DNA of 64,000 nt, from contig NZ_JAFIFK010000071.1 of NCBI RefSeq assembly GCF_020832045.1, positions 30,638 through 94,637 of the forward strand, written 5' to 3'. A program made the position numbers and the translations under genes. Below are positions 60,868-64,000 of the stretch, in pieces. The stretch is from Halomonas sp. (GTDB lineage: Bacteria > Pseudomonadota > Gammaproteobacteria > Pseudomonadales > Halomonadaceae). Position 1 is the first letter of the stretch; each line of letters begins with the position of its first letter. The notes beneath the pieces are model-generated. The model had not been told where the DNA came from. It saw only the letters and a list, made by a program, of their open reading frames with translations, and made no database searches.

Positions 60868-61881
60868 ATGACCCAGACCCTAGGCCCGGTGATGCTAGAT
60901 CTGGAAGGGACCGAACTGCGGAACGACGAGCGTGAAATGCTCATGCGACCGGAGGTCGGGGGCGTCATTCTGTTTGCTCGCAACATCGAGAACGCGCACC
61001 AGGTTCGCGAGCTGTGCGATGGTATCAGGCGACAGCGCCCTGAATTGTTGCTGGCCATCGACCAGGAGGGTGGTCGCGTTCAGCGGCTGCGTGAGGGAGT
61101 CACACGCCTGCCTGCCATGGGGCGTATCGGGCGCGACTTTGCAGGTAACCCGGAAGTGACCCTCAGGCTGTGCTTCGATACCGGCTGGCTGTTGGGCATG
61201 GAAATGGCGGCATGCGGGCTCGATCTTACGTTTGCGCCGGTGCTCGACGTGGATTCCGGTATCTCGAGTGTCATTGGCGATCGCAGCTTCTCTTCGAACC
61301 CTCAGGCCGTGGCAGGCATGGCGGGCGCTTTGATCGATGGGCTGCATGAGGCTGGCATGGCGGCAGTGGGGAAGCATTTTCCCGGGCATGGCAGCGTCGC
61401 GGCCGATTCCCACCTGGAGCTGCCCATCGACGACCGCCCGCTGCAGCAGTTGCGCCAGCACGACCTGATACCCTTTGCCGAGCTGACCCACCGGCTGGAT
61501 GGCGTGATGCCCGCCCATGTCATCTATTCCGCCTTCGATTCGCGCCCGGCGGGGTTCTCGGCAAGTTGGCTGGGCTTGCTGCGCGAGTCGCTCGGTTTCA
61601 AGGGAACGATATTCTCCGATGATCTTGGCATGGCCGGGGCGGGTTTCGCCGGCGAGCCAGGTGAGCGGGCCCTCGCGGCACTGAATGCCGGCTGCGATAT
61701 GGTGCTGGTCTGCAACGACCGGAATGCCGCATTGGAAGTGCTCGACGCCTGCCAAGGTCGCACCACACGCCGGGCGTCGCGCCTGCGCTATGGCCGTGCA
61801 CGCCCCGATATCGACGCTCTCGAGGCGTTGGGCCGCTGGCGCCGTGTCCACGCCAGACTCGAGGCCATGGCCTCTCTCTGA
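60868..61881 (+). CDS. nagZ: Beta-N-acetylhexosaminidase NagZ
   Basis: A 337-residue family 3 glycoside hydrolase, cytoplasmic, which removes GlcNAc from GlcNAc-anhydroMurNAc-peptides during peptidoglycan recycling. The substrate segment is LLAIDQEGGRVQRLREG. The mobile loop with the catalytic His is KHFPGHGSVAADSHLELP, and the nucleophile Asp is in FSDDLGMAGA. Its products feed AmpD and AmpR-type signalling in bacteria that have them. ATG 60868 follows AGGAC. It is preceded by the YkuD gene and followed by hpt. Confidence 0.95.
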   Translation: MTQTLGPVMLDLEGTELRNDEREMLMRPEVGGVILFARNIENAHQVRELCDGIRRQRPELLLAIDQEGGRVQRLREGVTRLPAMGRIGRDFAGNPEVTLRLCFDTGWLLGMEMAACGLDLTFAPVLDVDSGISSVIGDRSFSSNPQAVAGMAGALIDGLHEAGMAAVGKHFPGHGSVAADSHLELPIDDRPLQQLRQHDLIPFAELTHRLDGVMPAHVIYSAFDSRPAGFSASWLGLLRESLGFKGTIFSDDLGMAGAGFAGEPGERALAALNAGCDMVLVCNDRNAALEVLDACQGRTTRRASRLRYGRARPDIDALEALGRWRRVHARLEAMASL

Positions 61882-61924
61882 CCCGCTTCACTCACGTCGT
61901 TTACCTCATTGATACGAGCCTTTC

Positions 61925-62503
61925 ATGCCCAAAATCGAAGCCGATTTTCATCAGTCCCTGGCAAGCATGCGCGATGTCATGGAGAACGCCGACTGCCTGA
62001 TCAGTCATGAAGAGGTAGAGCGTGCGCTGGATCGCATGGCCGAGCAGATAACTGCCGACCTGGGCGATAAACTGCCGGTATTCTACTGCGTCATGAACGG
62101 GGGGCTGATCACCACCGGGCATCTACTGACCCGGCTAGGCTTTCCGCTCGAAGTCGACTATCTCCACGCGACCCGCTATCGAGGCGGGATCCGCGGCGGA
62201 GAGCTGTTCTGGCGCGTGTCGCCCGAGGTTCCCATGGCCGGTCGTCACGTGGTGATCGTCGACGACATCCTCGACGAGGGAGCGACCCTGGCCGCCATCC
62301 TCGCCTACTGCCGCGAGGCCGGAGCCGCCAGCATCTCCACTGCCGTTCTGGTGGACAAGCGCCACGATCGCAAGGCGGTACCGGATCTCAAGGCCGACTA
62401 CTGCAGCCTCGAAGTGGTGGACCGATACGTGTTCGGCTTCGGCATGGACTACAAGGGGTATTGGCGCAACGCCCCGGGCATCTTCGCCCCGAAGGGGCTC
62501 TAG
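61925..62503 (+). CDS. Hypoxanthine-guanine phosphoribosyltransferase
   Basis: A 192-residue type I phosphoribosyltransferase. The PRPP loop is VVIVDDILDEGATLAAI, with VFYCVMNGGLITTGHLL and the flexible-loop region LHATRYRGG, then DRYVFGFGMDYKGYWRN near the end. These features fit an Hpt-type enzyme that salvages hypoxanthine and guanine, a third purine phosphoribosyltransferase in this window besides apt and gpt. The position after nagZ recalls the purine-related gene found after nagZ in Pseudomonas. A long-stem hairpin follows the stop. Confidence 0.88.
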   Translation: MPKIEADFHQSLASMRDVMENADCLISHEEVERALDRMAEQITADLGDKLPVFYCVMNGGLITTGHLLTRLGFPLEVDYLHATRYRGGIRGGELFWRVSPEVPMAGRHVVIVDDILDEGATLAAILAYCREAGAASISTAVLVDKRHDRKAVPDLKADYCSLEVVDRYVFGFGMDYKGYWRNAPGIFAPKGL

Positions 62504-62506
62504 GCC

Positions 62507-62544
62507 CCATTACCACTTTCAGGTGCTCGAGCCGGTGGTAATGG
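62507..62544. terminator. Hairpin between hpt and the aminotransferase gene
   Basis: A 10-bp stem, CCATTACCAC (62507-62516) and GTGGTAATGG (62535-62544), with an 18-base loop lies between two convergent genes and could serve both. Confidence 0.5.
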
Positions 62545-62565
62545 CCATCCGGCTCGCTCTCGTGC

Positions 62566-63909
62566 TCAATCCAGTTCGCCGATCGCCTCGCCGAGCACGT
62601 TGATGAGTCGATCGATTTCATCGCGTTCGACGATGAACGGCAGGCCGAGCTGGATGGTGTCGCCGCCGTAGCGCACATAGAAGCCCTTTTCCCAGCATTT
62701 CATGGCGATCTCGTAGGGGCGCCGTGCCGGTTCGCCCGGGTAGGCTTCGATCTGCAGCGCACCGGCGAGCCCATAATTACGGATATCGGTGACATGGCGT
62801 GAGCCTTTGAGGCCGTGGAGTGCCTGCTCGAAATAGGGGCTCAGCTCCCGCACGCGCTCGATCAGGCGATCGCTTTCGAGCACGTCCAGCGCTGCCAGTG
62901 CTGCGGCACAGGCTACCGGATGCCCGGAATAGGTGTAGCCGTGGGGCAGCTCGAGCATGTAGTCCGGTCCACCCTGATCCATGAAGGTCTGGTAGATCTC
63001 GCCCTTGACGATGACCGCGCCCATGGGAATTGCGCCATTGGTCAGCTGTTTGGCCACGTTCATGATGTCCGGCACCACGCCGAACTCTTCGGCGCCGGTC
63101 ATGGACCCCATACGGCCGAAGCCGGTGATGACCTCGTCGAAGATGAGCAGAATGTCGTGGCGATCGCAGATCTCCCGCAGGCGTTGCAGATAGCCCTTGG
63201 GCGGCGGGATTACCCCGGCGGAACCGGCCAATGGCTCGACGATCACCGCGGCGATATTCGAGGCATCGTGAAGGGCGATCAGCTCCAGCAGCTCGTCGGC
63301 GCGCTCGGCGCCTTTTTCGGGCATGCCACGGGTAAAGGCATTCTCCGCGAGCAGGGTATGAGGCAGGTGATCGGCATCGATGCCTTGCCCGAACAGCGCG
63401 CGGTTGGCGCCGATGCCACCCAGACTGATGCCGCCGAAATTGACGCCGTGATAGCCCTTGGCGCGGCCGATCAGCTTGGTCTTGGTCGGCTTGCCTTTCT
63501 TGCGCCAGTAGGCACGCGCGATCTTCAGTGCGGTATCGGCGCTTTCGGAACCCGAGCCGGTGAAGAACACGTGGTCGAGCCACTGTGGCGTGAGGCCACG
63601 CAGGCGGTGGGCAAGTTCGAAGGCCTTGGGGTGGCCGAACTGGAACGCCGGCGAATAGTCCAGTTGCTGTAGCTGACGGGTGACGGCTTCGGTGATCTCG
63701 GGGCGACAATGACCGGCGCCGCAAGTCCAGAGGCCGGAGAGGGCATCGAAGATGCGTCGGCCGTCGGCGTCCGTGAAGTAGCTGCCCTCGGCGGCCACGA
63801 TGATGCGTGGATCGCGCTTGAACTGGCGGTTGCCGGTATAGGGCATCCAGTAGGCGTCCAGCTGCTCCTGGCTCAGGCCTGCTGCTCTGGGGGGTTGTTG
63901 TACTGACAT
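62566..63909 (-). CDS. Omega-amino acid/beta-alanine-pyruvate type aminotransferase
   Basis: A 447-residue class III PLP-dependent aminotransferase of the omega-amino acid:pyruvate type. Marks include DAYWMPYTGNRQFKRDPR near the N-terminus, the phosphate loop FTGSGSESADTALKIAR, AKGYHGVNFGGISLGGIGANR from about residue 148, the cofactor Asp in LIFDEVITGFGR, and the PLP Lys in NVAKQLTNGA. It probably transfers an amino group from beta-alanine or another omega-amine to pyruvate. ATG 63909 fits the family start; the longer reading enters the AT-rich upstream region. No partner semialdehyde dehydrogenase gene is seen before the window ends. Confidence 0.9.
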   Translation of the reverse strand: MSVQQPPRAAGLSQEQLDAYWMPYTGNRQFKRDPRIIVAAEGSYFTDADGRRIFDALSGLWTCGAGHCRPEITEAVTRQLQQLDYSPAFQFGHPKAFELAHRLRGLTPQWLDHVFFTGSGSESADTALKIARAYWRKKGKPTKTKLIGRAKGYHGVNFGGISLGGIGANRALFGQGIDADHLPHTLLAENAFTRGMPEKGAERADELLELIALHDASNIAAVIVEPLAGSAGVIPPPKGYLQRLREICDRHDILLIFDEVITGFGRMGSMTGAEEFGVVPDIMNVAKQLTNGAIPMGAVIVKGEIYQTFMDQGGPDYMLELPHGYTYSGHPVACAAALAALDVLESDRLIERVRELSPYFEQALHGLKGSRHVTDIRNYGLAGALQIEAYPGEPARRPYEIAMKCWEKGFYVRYGGDTIQLGLPFIVERDEIDRLINVLGEAIGELD

Positions 63910-64000
63910 GGCAGCACCTTCTTCGGTATGGCTGTTGTTGAAAATTTTGTTATACAGACTATAGCGAGTGAGCAATAAACTAAACAGCTGCGCCCCAGCC

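Noticed and set aside
62777..63724. A 315-codon minus-strand frame within the aminotransferase gene
   Set aside because: It is the aminotransferase sequence read in a shifted frame, with an Arg-rich product and no domain.

Overview
The window looks like chromosomal DNA of a high-GC, aerobic, halophilic gammaproteobacterium, most likely of the Halomonas/Chromohalobacter group. This is a judgement from protein sequence character, the lexA-psrA-nagZ order shared with Pseudomonas, and the mix of urease, tripartite tricarboxylate transport, phasin and Moco genes; no 16S gene is present to confirm it. Nearly all of the window is coding. There is no sign of a prophage, insertion sequence, plasmid backbone or CRISPR array.

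Layout. 1-6.5 kb: the end of an unknown membrane protein, a short RlpA-like lipoprotein, and a CitA/CitB-type two-component pair next to tctCBA, a tricarboxylate transporter. 6.5-19 kb: the nitrogen-scavenging block urtABCDE (urea ABC transporter) followed by ureDABC-EFG and a HupE/UreJ nickel permease. Each half is preceded by what reads as NtrC enhancer sites plus a sigma-54 promoter. 19-24.6 kb: small membrane and envelope proteins, a serine hydrolase, a coiled-coil protein and Mrp. 24.7-29 kb: dcd, purMN, a PerM-like permease and hda. 29-35.5 kb: a lipoprotein, a phasin, a diguanylate cyclase, an FNR-like regulator, fumC and an EEP-family enzyme. 35.5-39.8 kb: the glpD/glpR/glpK regulon and two tandem tRNA-Val(GAC) genes. 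39.9-43.2 kb (minus strand): metNIQ and a free methionine-(R)-sulfoxide reductase behind what looks like a SAM-II riboswitch and an intrinsic terminator. 43.4-49.4 kb: riboflavin synthase and a nucleobase salvage run (AzgA-type permease, apt, gpt, ung, upp, uraA). 49.4-53.7 kb: an XRE-cupin regulator and molybdenum cofactor genes mobA, mobB, a fused moaC-moaD, moaE and moaA. 53.8-64 kb: an H-NS-like protein ending in an AT-hook, an RNase J-like enzyme, purU, a CbiM-like protein, lexA-dinB with an SOS box, psrA, a cytoplasmic YkuD protein, nagZ, hpt and an omega-aminotransferase.

How the genes work together. The urea transporter, urease and nickel permease form one import-and-hydrolysis unit that appears wired to nitrogen starvation through sigma-54. 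The methionine transporter and the Met-sulfoxide reductase form a unit that appears wired to SAM. The purine/pyrimidine permeases and phosphoribosyltransferases surround ung, whose free uracil product upp can reuse. NagZ and the signal-less YkuD protein fit cytoplasmic peptidoglycan recycling.

The most notable observations are the SAM-II riboswitch with a possible terminator switch, the moaC-moaD fusion, the paired NtrC/sigma-54 control regions, the H-NS-like protein with an RGRP AT-hook, the FNR-type regulator with a CRP-like recognition helix, and a structured non-coding block between ureC and ureE.
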